A stretch of DNA of 12,603 nucleotides from Candidatus Saccharimonadales bacterium. GTDB taxonomy: Bacteria > Patescibacteriota > Saccharimonadia > UBA4664 > SCTI01. The stretch lies in assembly GCA_030150485.1 (NCBI GenBank), contig JASLFZ010000058.1, positions 1 to 12,603 of the forward strand, written 5' to 3'. Positions 6,448-12,603 of the stretch are shown one piece after another. The position numbers and the translations under genes are program-made. The notes beneath the pieces were generated by a model. It was not told the origin of the DNA. It did not search any database and saw only the letters and a program-made list of their open reading frames with translations. How positions within the stretch are numbered: position 1 is the first letter of the stretch; the number at the start of each line of letters is the position of its first letter.

Positions 6448-7440
6448 ATGGCGCAGCAGAAACGAGCTCTAATTACTGGTATTACCGGCCAAGATGGCAT
6501 GTATCTCGCAGAACTTTTACTGGAGAAGGGCTACCAAGTATATGGATTAATTCGCGGGCAAAACAACCCCAAGCGAGCGGTGGTGGAGGCAGAAATCCCG
6601 GCCGTGGAGCTCATTGAGGGTGATTTAACCGATATGAGTTCGCTCGTAAACGCGCTGGAGTTGAGCCAGCCGGACGAGGTCTACAACCTAGCCGCAATTA
6701 GTTTTGTGGCCTTTTCATTTAAGCAGCCGGAGACGACCGGTAACGTGACTGGCTTGGGTGCTCTGCGCCTGCTGGAGGCGGTGCGTCACGTGGATGGGGG
6801 CGAGGGTCGCATCCGCTGCTACCAAGCCTCTACCAGTGAGCTGTACGGCAAGGTGCGTGAAACCCCTCAAACCGAGCTAACGCCCTTCCACCCCCGTAGC
6901 CCATATGGCGTGGCGAAAGCGTACGCCCACCACATGACGGTTAACTATCGCGAAAGTTATAACCTTCATGCCTCGTGCGGTATTCTGTTCAACCATGAGT
7001 CGCCGCGGCGCGGATATGAGTTCGTAACGCGCAAGGTAACTTCGAGCGTGGCGCGGATCAAGCTCGGCTTGCAGCAAGACCTGGCGCTTGGCAACCTCGA
7101 TTCTAAGCGCGACTGGGGTTTTGCAGGTGACTACGTGAAGGGTATGTGGTTGATGCTGCAGCAAGACAAACCCGATGATTACGTGCTCGCGACCGGCGAA
7201 ACGCACCCCATCAGCGAGCTGCTCGACCTAGCATTCGCGGAGGTTGGTATTGATGACTGGAAGCCTTATGTGAAGCAAGACCCACGTTTCATGCGACCGG
7301 CCGAAGTGGATCTCCTGCATGGTGACCCCTCAAAAGCCGAAAAGCAGTTGGGTTGGAAGCCCGAAGTCGGCTTTAAGGAGCTAATTAGTATGATGGTGAA
7401 GAACGATCTAAAGATTGAGGGCGCTAAGGTTAAGCGGTAG
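6448..7440 (+). CDS. gmd: GDP-mannose 4,6-dehydratase
   Basis: An NADP-dependent short-chain dehydrogenase-type enzyme that converts GDP-D-mannose to GDP-4-keto-6-deoxy-D-mannose, the common precursor of GDP-D-rhamnose, GDP-L-fucose and related sugars. The 330-residue product carries the cofactor loop GITGQDG (11-17), STSELYG (128-134) and SPYGVAKAYAHH (151-162). The catalytic set T129, E131, Y153 and K157 keeps the same spacing as T132/E134/Y156/K160 of E. coli Gmd. NHESPRRGYEFVTRKV (182-197) and DSKRDWGFAGDYV (218-230) are further family signatures. Length is slightly short compared with the usual 340-370. It is the only rightward gene in the glycan locus, is divergent from the Wzy-like gene, and its 3' end overlaps rmd by 11 bp in opposite orientation. 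Identity is very secure. Confidence 0.96.
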   Translation: MAQQKRALITGITGQDGMYLAELLLEKGYQVYGLIRGQNNPKRAVVEAEIPAVELIEGDLTDMSSLVNALELSQPDEVYNLAAISFVAFSFKQPETTGNVTGLGALRLLEAVRHVDGGEGRIRCYQASTSELYGKVRETPQTELTPFHPRSPYGVAKAYAHHMTVNYRESYNLHASCGILFNHESPRRGYEFVTRKVTSSVARIKLGLQQDLALGNLDSKRDWGFAGDYVKGMWLMLQQDKPDDYVLATGETHPISELLDLAFAEVGIDDWKPYVKQDPRFMRPAEVDLLHGDPSKAEKQLGWKPEVGFKELISMMVKNDLKIEGAKVKR

Positions 7441-8362
7441 CCGACTCTTGGTCTAGGCGCCGTCGCCAATCGTCTAGTACATCGCTCAGGGTTTGATCGA
7501 GCGGAATTATTGGCTGCCAGCCGGTGTCGTGTCGCAGTTTAGTTGAGCTGCCGCGGATATCTTTAATATCGGCCGGTCTCATTTTGGCCGCATCCGGCAC
7601 CACTTTTAAGTCAACGCTTGAGTTTTTCAACAAGCCCTCCAGAATGCGCTGCCCACTGGTGGATGTGCCGCTACAAACATTATAGATTTCTCCAGGGCGG
7701 CCCTTGGTGATGAGGGCCCAGTAGGCGCGTACGATATCGCGTACGTCGGTGTAATCACGGCAGGAGGTCAGGTTGCCCACCGAAATTTCGGCACAGTTTT
7801 CTCGCTCAGCGGCCGCAATCTGTTTAGCGAGGTCTGCCACAATGAAGCCCTCGGTTTGGCCAGGGCCAATGTGATTGAAAGGCCGAGCGATAACGACCTC
7901 AAAGCCGCGGTTACCATAGTAGTAGGTAAGGTACTCTTGGGCCATCTTACTCACGGCGTAGGGGCTCGGGGTAGAGATAGCGGCCTCCTCCGTGATGGGG
8001 AGGTGGTCGGCGCGGTACACATTTCCCGTACTAATAATCAGAGCTTTGGCCTTTACGCCTTGGGCAATCATGGCTTCAAAGAGGTTAATTTGCATGCCGG
8101 CGTTAGCGTCGATGTAGTGGCGAGGCTCCTTGAACGATGGCCCTACCGCCGCCAGCCCCGCTAGATGGATAACGACGTCTACACCGCTAAAATCGAGCGC
8201 CTGGACGGCCGCCGCATCAAGTAGGTCAACTTGATGGTAGTTCGGATCGCTAGCGAGAGGGGCGAGATGGCCAATACCGATAACCTCGCAGTTTTGCTCG
8301 TGGAGTAACTGGAGGAGGTGGGATCCGACAAAACCGGACGAGCCGGTGACGACGACCTTCAT
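7430..8362 (-). CDS. rmd: GDP-4-dehydro-6-deoxy-D-mannose reductase (Rmd type)
   Basis: A 310-residue extended short-chain dehydrogenase. It has the cofactor loop TGSSGFVG (6-13), a STGNVY strand (111-116) and the catalytic Y135-x3-K139 (SPYAVSK). RPFNHIGPGQ at 160-169, followed by GFIVADLAKQI, is the pattern of Rmd reductases that make GDP-D-rhamnose from the Gmd product, and differs from GDP-L-fucose synthase (Fcl). Closely related epimerase/dehydratase enzymes cannot be fully excluded, but adjacency to gmd supports Rmd. The ATG overlaps the stop of the upstream GT4 gene by 4 nt (ATGA). The 3' end overlaps gmd tail to tail, so the two steps of one pathway are transcribed from opposite strands. 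Confidence 0.85.
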   Translation of the reverse strand: MKVVVTGSSGFVGSHLLQLLHEQNCEVIGIGHLAPLASDPNYHQVDLLDAAAVQALDFSGVDVVIHLAGLAAVGPSFKEPRHYIDANAGMQINLFEAMIAQGVKAKALIISTGNVYRADHLPITEEAAISTPSPYAVSKMAQEYLTYYYGNRGFEVVIARPFNHIGPGQTEGFIVADLAKQIAAAERENCAEISVGNLTSCRDYTDVRDIVRAYWALITKGRPGEIYNVCSGTSTSGQRILEGLLKNSSVDLKVVPDAAKMRPADIKDIRGSSTKLRHDTGWQPIIPLDQTLSDVLDDWRRRLDQESATA

Positions 8363-9507
8363 GGCGCTGCTACTTTTTCTAGTACCTGCACGAGCTGTTG
8401 CCCGCGTTCGTCCCAGGTAAACTTACGGGCATGCTCAAGCCCTTTTTGGCGCAGTGAGGCCGCTAGCCGCTTATTGGTCAGCACCTTGCCGATAGCGGCG
8501 GTTAGGGCGGGAGTGTCTCCAGCAGTCACCTGAATGCCGGCTTCTCCGGCCACCTCGGGCAAGGAGGAGTTGTTGCTCGTGACCACCGGCGTGCCGCAGG
8601 CCATGGCTTCCAGCGCCGGCATGCCCCAGCCCTCAAAAAAGGAGGGGAACACGAACAAGGCCGCTCCGCTGTAAAGTGGCGCAATATCCTCGCCCTTAAT
8701 GTAGCCGGTGCGCACGAGGTCTTCAGCTGATAGCTGCTTGGCGGCGGCTTCAATCTCCTCGCTACCCCATCCGCGCCCGCCGGCGAGCACCAGTTGGTAG
8801 CGATCGCGCAGCGCCTGCGGCAAAGCGCTATAAGCCGCGATAATGCCGGTGATGTTTTTTCGTGGCTCCAGAGTGCCTAAATATAAAATGTAGTCGCGCG
8901 TAATGCCGTGGGCGGCTTTGACTCGAGCAATATCTGCCACCTTAGCCGGCTTAAAAACGGTGTGGTCGAGGGCCGGCGTAATGACGCTGATTTTTTCGGG
9001 AGGGGTCTGGTAGTGGCGGATCAGGCTTTGCTTAGTGCTCTCCGAAATGACGATTACATGCGAGGAGCGCTTGATCGATAGCGGAACGGTCTTAGAGAGA
9101 AACCAGCGGTGGTGGGCGGTTTTGGTGGCAGAGGGGTAGTCCAGGTAAGAGGTATCGTAAATGATCGTGGCCGACTTGCGGGTTATAAACAGTGGCCAGC
9201 GGGTAAAGTTCGGGAACAGAAAAACGTCTGGCTTAATGCGGGCGAGCAGGTCGATGGGGAGGCCAATCGGGCTACGCAGAAACGCATTGTAGACCTTCCC
9301 CGGCAGCCAGTTGATGCGACGGTGGTGAACATTGGGATAGGCCAGCCCTAAATCAGGCGCTTTTCGGCCTGCGATCGCCATGTAGACAAAGAAGTAGGCG
9401 TTTTCGGAGTCGGCTTTCAGCGCAGCGTCTAGCAGATGGTAGGTGTAGTGTTCAACTCCGGTACGGTCGGGTACGAGGAAGACCGACGCTTCAATAGCAA
9501 TTTTCAT
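8359..9507 (-). CDS. GT4-family glycosyltransferase B (GT-B fold)
   Basis: A 382-residue GT4 enzyme. The N-terminal domain begins MKIAIEASVFLVPDRTGVEHY with a TGVEHY loop (16-21), and HVIVISESTKQSL (150-162) is the typical end of that domain. The C-terminal domain has YILYLGTLEPRKN (206-218), a strong GT4 signature, and an intact EX7E motif with E292 and E300 (EGWGMPALE), followed by AMACGTPVVTSN. The architecture is like O-antigen mannosyl- or rhamnosyltransferases of the WbpY/MtfB kind. With rmd directly downstream (ATGA overlap), GDP-D-rhamnose or GDP-mannose is the likely donor, though this is inference. The start ATG at 9507 overlaps the previous gene's stop by 4 nt. Confidence 0.88.
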   Translation of the reverse strand: MKIAIEASVFLVPDRTGVEHYTYHLLDAALKADSENAYFFVYMAIAGRKAPDLGLAYPNVHHRRINWLPGKVYNAFLRSPIGLPIDLLARIKPDVFLFPNFTRWPLFITRKSATIIYDTSYLDYPSATKTAHHRWFLSKTVPLSIKRSSHVIVISESTKQSLIRHYQTPPEKISVITPALDHTVFKPAKVADIARVKAAHGITRDYILYLGTLEPRKNITGIIAAYSALPQALRDRYQLVLAGGRGWGSEEIEAAAKQLSAEDLVRTGYIKGEDIAPLYSGAALFVFPSFFEGWGMPALEAMACGTPVVTSNNSSLPEVAGEAGIQVTAGDTPALTAAIGKVLTNKRLAASLRQKGLEHARKFTWDERGQQLVQVLEKVAAP

Positions 9508-10520
9508 ACTCTAGAGTATATCTCGGCAAGGCCGTTTGTTATAGCTTCTGGGGTGCAATGGGCTTGAACAAACTGGACGCCGGCTGTTCCGAGCTCACGC
9601 TGGCGCGGCGGGCTGGCGAGGAGGCGCTTAAGCGCGTCGGCTAGTTGAGCACTATCGGCTGGGGGCACGAGCACTCCGTTCTGCTGGTTGGCGACGTAGC
9701 CCTGAAAGATCGGAATATCGCTTGCGACTACTGGCCGCCCAGCCGCCCAGGACGCTACCAGTGGGCCGCTCGCCTGGATGATGCCGGAGTTATCGGTATA
9801 GGGCAGCACAACAATGGTGGCGCGCGTGATAGCGAGGCGGAGCTCCTCGTCCGATACTGCGCCCAAGAAGTGGCAGTGCTTTAGCGGAGCGGCCATTTGC
9901 TCAATGGTGGTGCGGTAGGCTTGGTTATCGCCCCAGGCCCCCACGATTTGCAGAGGGGTGGTGGGACTATCGAGGGCGGCCAGGCGGTAAGCGTCCAGTA
10001 ATACATGGAGACCTTTGTGTTGAGCCAGATTACCAAAAAAAAGGATGGGCTGAGTGGGGGAAGCTTTGCGAGGGGACGGTTTTAAGGTAAGCAGGTCCGG
10101 CAGATAGCTGACCGCCACCCGGCTTTCCGGTAGGTTGAAGGCGCGGCACAGCACCGGTTTGGCGAGCGGATTGAGGACGATTATGGCATCGGCTTGGCGC
10201 ATTACGCGCCGCACAATACCCCTCCCAATCGTTAGATCTAACAGCTTGCGGAGGTAGCGATTACCCACCCACGGCTTAAAAACCTTGTTCACTACCACGG
10301 GAGGGTCATGGATGGTAAGGACCAGCCGGCCTCCGGCCTCTCGGCGCTTAACGCGGAGGGCCCGCCAAAGCTCGGTGGCGCCATCGTAGCCAATCTCTAT
10401 ATGAGTGATGTTGGCGTCGGTGAACTGGGCTTGAAGATCCGGGATTATGGTGTCGATCAGCTGGCTGTACACCCACACGCCATTGGTTTTTTGGGCGCGC
10501 GGGCCGAGGTGGGTAATCAT
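9504..10520 (-). CDS. GT4-like glycosyltransferase C with degenerate donor-site motif
   Basis: A 338-residue GT-B-fold glycosyltransferase. Family signs are HDPPVVVNKVF (71-81), a domain-ending strand ADAIIVLNP (110-118), FFGNLAQHKGLHVLLDAY (161-178) opening the C-terminal domain, and WAAGRPVVASD (258-268). The EX7E motif is not preserved: the segment YTDNSGIIQASGPLVASWAAG has alanine (A256) where the second glutamate would fall. Some GT4 subfamilies with a SxSG-type loop show similar changes, so this need not mean inactivity. The protein begins MITHLGPRAQKTNGVWVYSQL, a short N-terminus for the family. Both ends overlap their neighbours by ATGA, supporting this start. The sugar specificity is unknown. 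Confidence 0.8.
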   Translation of the reverse strand: MITHLGPRAQKTNGVWVYSQLIDTIIPDLQAQFTDANITHIEIGYDGATELWRALRVKRREAGGRLVLTIHDPPVVVNKVFKPWVGNRYLRKLLDLTIGRGIVRRVMRQADAIIVLNPLAKPVLCRAFNLPESRVAVSYLPDLLTLKPSPRKASPTQPILFFGNLAQHKGLHVLLDAYRLAALDSPTTPLQIVGAWGDNQAYRTTIEQMAAPLKHCHFLGAVSDEELRLAITRATIVVLPYTDNSGIIQASGPLVASWAAGRPVVASDIPIFQGYVANQQNGVLVPPADSAQLADALKRLLASPPRQRELGTAGVQFVQAHCTPEAITNGLAEIYSRV

Positions 10521-11356
10521 CGATCTAAGTACAACCTGGTTAGGTAGGAGATGAGCGAGCGCTTTGAATCGCGCATGTCTTTGGGCTGGTAGCGATCCCA
10601 GTAGCGGATGATGGCCACGGCTCGGTAGGCGGCAAATAGTGTGGCTAGTACGAGGCCGATGTAGCCATCACGGTAGCCCTTGGTGGTGATGAAGCGAAGC
10701 TTAAACTCCCGCCACGGTACCACCAAGATATGCCGCCGCCGAAAGGTGTACTCCGGTCGTTCATGCATGGCGGTAGTTTCATGTTGGCTGTAGCGAATCA
10801 CGTAGGTTTCAATAAAGTCGGAAACGGTGCGGTAGGAGCGTGAGCGGTGATGGAAGGCCAGCTCCTCCCTCGCCGCAATTTTTTGGGCGGGAGTCTTGAG
10901 CTTGGGAGCCTCATGAACACCGGAAGGCCATCGCAGCATGCCGCGCTTAAAAAAGCGTACGTGGTAGTCCGGCCAGAGCGTACCATGTTGGATCCACTGT
11001 CCGAACACCATGTTTTTTTCGGCGATCTCGTAAGCACCACCCGCGGGGGTCCGGCTAATCTCCCGGAGGCGCTCGGCAAGCGCTGGGGGCACCTGCTCAT
11101 CGGCATCAACTATGAGGATCCAGTCGCCCGTTGCCTTATCAATAGCAAAGTTACGGGCGGGCTCTACGAGGCCAACACGCTTGTGGCTAAAGACTTTGGC
11201 ACCATGCTTTTTGGCGATTGCTTGGGTGGCATCATCGGAGCGCATATCGACCACAATAACCTCGTCGGCCCAAGCTACGCTTTTGAGACAATCGGCAATA
11301 ACCTCAACTTCGTTGAGGGTGTTGATAACGACAGAAATAGTAGGGGAGTTATTCAT
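10517..11356 (-). CDS. GT2-family glycosyltransferase, WaaE/KdtX-like
   Basis: A 279-residue inverting GT-A enzyme. The N-terminus ISVVINTLNEVEVIADCL (7-24), ADEVIVVDMRSDDAT (30-44), KKHGAKVF (49-56) and RNFAIDKATGDWILIVDADE (68-87) match the WaaE/KdtX-like branch of GT2, with D84-A-D86 as the metal/nucleotide-binding DXD. WPDYHVRFFKRG (128-139) and VHEAP (147-151) are also characteristic of this branch. A hydrophobic stretch near 231-250 may associate with the membrane. In proteobacteria WaaE adds glucose to the LPS core; here the acceptor is unknown and no LPS biosynthesis genes are visible. It overlaps the upstream GT2 gene by 8 nt and the downstream GT4 gene by 4 nt. Confidence 0.87.
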   Translation of the reverse strand: MNNSPTISVVINTLNEVEVIADCLKSVAWADEVIVVDMRSDDATQAIAKKHGAKVFSHKRVGLVEPARNFAIDKATGDWILIVDADEQVPPALAERLREISRTPAGGAYEIAEKNMVFGQWIQHGTLWPDYHVRFFKRGMLRWPSGVHEAPKLKTPAQKIAAREELAFHHRSRSYRTVSDFIETYVIRYSQHETTAMHERPEYTFRRRHILVVPWREFKLRFITTKGYRDGYIGLVLATLFAAYRAVAIIRYWDRYQPKDMRDSKRSLISYLTRLYLDR

Positions 11357-12296
11357 GGCTTGATTGTAGCAAGACCTTAAGAAGGTGCGCCAGGCTGGGC
11401 GGGTTGATCAAACAGAGGCCGAGCGCATTACTGAAAGCGGCTACGCGGTGGCCAAAGCGCCACTGCAGCTTTACGAGCTCTCGCTGATCGCTAACATATT
11501 GCCGCCTAACCACTTGTTTAAAGGCATTAAGCCGGCGAACAGTAAAGTAGGCGGTTATGGTTTTAACTGCGCCATAACGCGGCAGGGTAAGGCTCTCCCA
11601 GGCGTGCTGTTTAAGCTGGGTTGCCAACCGATTTTGTTTGGTGGCGTTTTGCTGCGAAATGCCTTGGGCGTTTTCGCGGTAGGCATAGAGTACGGTGGGC
11701 AGGTTGGCAATCTGGCAGTGGGGGAGTAAGCGTAACCACAGGCCGTAATCCTCGGCGGTATACTCGCTGCCTTCGTAGCCACCCCCTTTGGCGAACAGGC
11801 TGCGGCGCAGCATGACGGAGCCATGCACTAAAGCGTTACCGAGAAAGAGGCGGCGGTGGACGTCGCTGGGCGTCCACATGGTGGTCATGACCGCCCCGAG
11901 CTCATCTGTGGCCGAGATAGCTTGCGCGAAGCTGCCCACGACGCCCACCTCGGGGTGCGCTTGGAGGTAGTCAACCTGTTTCTGGAGGCGGTCGGGGTGG
12001 GAGGTGTCGTCGGCGTCCATGCGGGCGATAAAAGTACCTCGGGCGGCTCCAAAGCCCCGATTAAGCGAGGCGACAATCCCGCGATTGGGCTGGCTCAGAA
12101 TATGGACACGGGGGTCACGGAAGCGGCTCGCAATAGACTTAGTTTTATCGGTTGAACCATCATCAATCATAATCAGCTCAAAGTCGGAGAGGGTTTGAGC
12201 GAGCAGGCTTTCAATGGCTGAATGTAGAAATGGCTCGGCGTTGAACGCCGGCATCACCACCGACACAAGAGGCGCAGGCCTAGCTGTGGCGCTCAC
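11349..12296 (-). CDS. GT2-family glycosyltransferase (WcaA-like)
   Basis: A 315-residue inverting glycosyltransferase with a GT-A domain: LVSVVMPAFNAEPFLHSAI (10-28), FELIMIDDGSTDKT (39-52) with the nucleotide-binding DDGS, ARMDADD (91-97) containing D94-A-D96, and AEDYGLWLRL (181-190) with the E182-D183 acceptor-site pair. The C-terminal 90 residues are basic and less conserved. I chose the GTG at 12296, which overlaps the upstream GT11 stop as GTGA. An ATG at 12410 would add 38 low-complexity Pro/Arg-rich residues that are simply the GT11 C-terminus read in another frame. The sugar transferred cannot be told from sequence. Confidence 0.88.
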   Translation of the reverse strand: MSATARPAPLVSVVMPAFNAEPFLHSAIESLLAQTLSDFELIMIDDGSTDKTKSIASRFRDPRVHILSQPNRGIVASLNRGFGAARGTFIARMDADDTSHPDRLQKQVDYLQAHPEVGVVGSFAQAISATDELGAVMTTMWTPSDVHRRLFLGNALVHGSVMLRRSLFAKGGGYEGSEYTAEDYGLWLRLLPHCQIANLPTVLYAYRENAQGISQQNATKQNRLATQLKQHAWESLTLPRYGAVKTITAYFTVRRLNAFKQVVRRQYVSDQRELVKLQWRFGHRVAAFSNALGLCLINPPSLAHLLKVLLQSSHE

Positions 12297-12603
12297 AGGC
12301 GGATCCACTCGGGCAGGCCGGGGTGGACGTTTGCCATCGCTGGATCGGCGTACCAGCGCTGGGGCGTGATGGTTATCTGGCCCGGGTGCGGCTGGAGCCA
12401 CGCTCCCCACCAGCTAAAGCTGCTATTAGCTAGGATGTGATGCTGGCAGGCGGCCATTAAGCGAAGATCCTCGTGGCCGGCATCTGCACCATTGATATCA
12501 ACGAATGTAGCTGGAAATTGGCCGGAAAAGTGCTCGCGGCACCAGCTAATATCATCGGAAAAGACATAAAAGTGGGCTGAGCCAACCTGCTTGCGCAGGT
12601 GCT
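12293..12603 (-). CDS. GT11-family (alpha-1,2-fucosyltransferase-like) glycosyltransferase, C-terminal part
   Basis: The last 102 codons of a gene that enters from beyond the right edge. Motifs FYVFSDDISWC, DLRLMAACQHHILANSS and FSWWGAWL, followed by ITPQRWY, match the C-terminal half of GT11 enzymes, where SDD..WC and NSSFSWWGAWL are hallmarks. GT11 members transfer L-fucose (or a similar 6-deoxy sugar) from a GDP donor. The HxRRxD donor motif would lie outside the window. The stop TGA at 12295-12293 overlaps the GTG start of the next GT2 gene. The window contains gmd but no GDP-L-fucose synthase, so either that gene is elsewhere or the donor differs. Confidence 0.88.
   Translation of the reverse strand, partial: HLRKQVGSAHFYVFSDDISWCREHFSGQFPATFVDINGADAGHEDLRLMAACQHHILANSSFSWWGAWLQPHPGQITITPQRWYADPAMANVHPGLPEWIRL

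Noticed and set aside
10847..11380. Rightward 177-residue open frame opposite the GT2 (WaaE-like) gene
   Set aside because: It is antisense to a gene with clear DXD and family motifs, and its translation shows no recognisable domain.
12297..12410. 38-residue N-terminal extension of the GT2 protein starting at ATG 12410
   Set aside because: That stretch is coding for the GT11 C-terminus in another frame, and GTG at 12296 gives a 4-nt overlap and a standard GT2 N-terminus.
1..12603. Reassigned UGA codon, as in some Patescibacteria (Gracilibacteria/SR1)
   Set aside because: UGA ends yidC and most glycosyltransferase genes exactly at start/stop overlaps, and no in-frame UGA interrupts a conserved gene.
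1..12603. tRNA, rRNA, CRISPR arrays, insertion sequences or attachment sites
   Set aside because: None was recognised by eye: no cloverleaf-like intergenic stretch, no regularly spaced repeats and no transposase or integrase coding sequence.

Overview
The window looks like the replication-origin neighbourhood of a bacterial chromosome, joined directly to a surface-polysaccharide locus. No phylogenetic search was possible. The YidC is the short form without a large periplasmic domain, the Jag/KhpB protein lacks the usual N-terminal Jag domain, genes overlap by 4 nt almost everywhere, and UGA is a normal stop. This suggests a monoderm-type bacterium with a compact genome. A Patescibacteria/CPR member such as Saccharibacteria is one reasonable guess, but it is tentative.

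Left part (1-2475): the N-terminal part of dnaA runs leftward off the window. A roughly 230-bp gap follows that carries promoter-like elements and a few DnaA-box-like nonamers (candidate oriC). Then comes the conserved rightward set rpmH-rnpA-yidC-jag. This divergent arrangement is the classic bacterial origin region.

Right part (2487-12603): ten genes for glycan synthesis, nine of them leftward. One leftward block (6395 to 2487) encodes an O-antigen ligase/Wzy-like membrane protein, a PMT-like (GT39/ArnT-type) membrane glycosyltransferase and a GT4 glycosyltransferase. A second leftward block (from beyond 12603 to 7430) encodes a GT11 (fucosyltransferase-like, C-terminal part only), two GT2 enzymes, two GT4 enzymes and an Rmd-type reductase. 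Between them lies the single rightward gene gmd (GDP-mannose 4,6-dehydratase), which starts divergently from the Wzy-like gene and ends by overlapping rmd tail to tail by 11 bp.

How the genes may work together: Gmd converts GDP-D-mannose to GDP-4-keto-6-deoxy-D-mannose, and the Rmd-like reductase would make GDP-D-rhamnose. The soluble GT2/GT4/GT11 enzymes would build an oligosaccharide on a lipid carrier at the cytoplasmic face. The two polytopic membrane proteins would act outside, polymerising or ligating the glycan and adding lipid-linked sugars. No initiating phosphoglycosyl transferase, flippase or ABC exporter is visible, so the locus must continue beyond 12603 or rely on genes elsewhere. 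I saw no tRNA, rRNA, CRISPR array, insertion sequence or convincing rho-independent terminator. There is no gene-free stretch longer than 300 bases.
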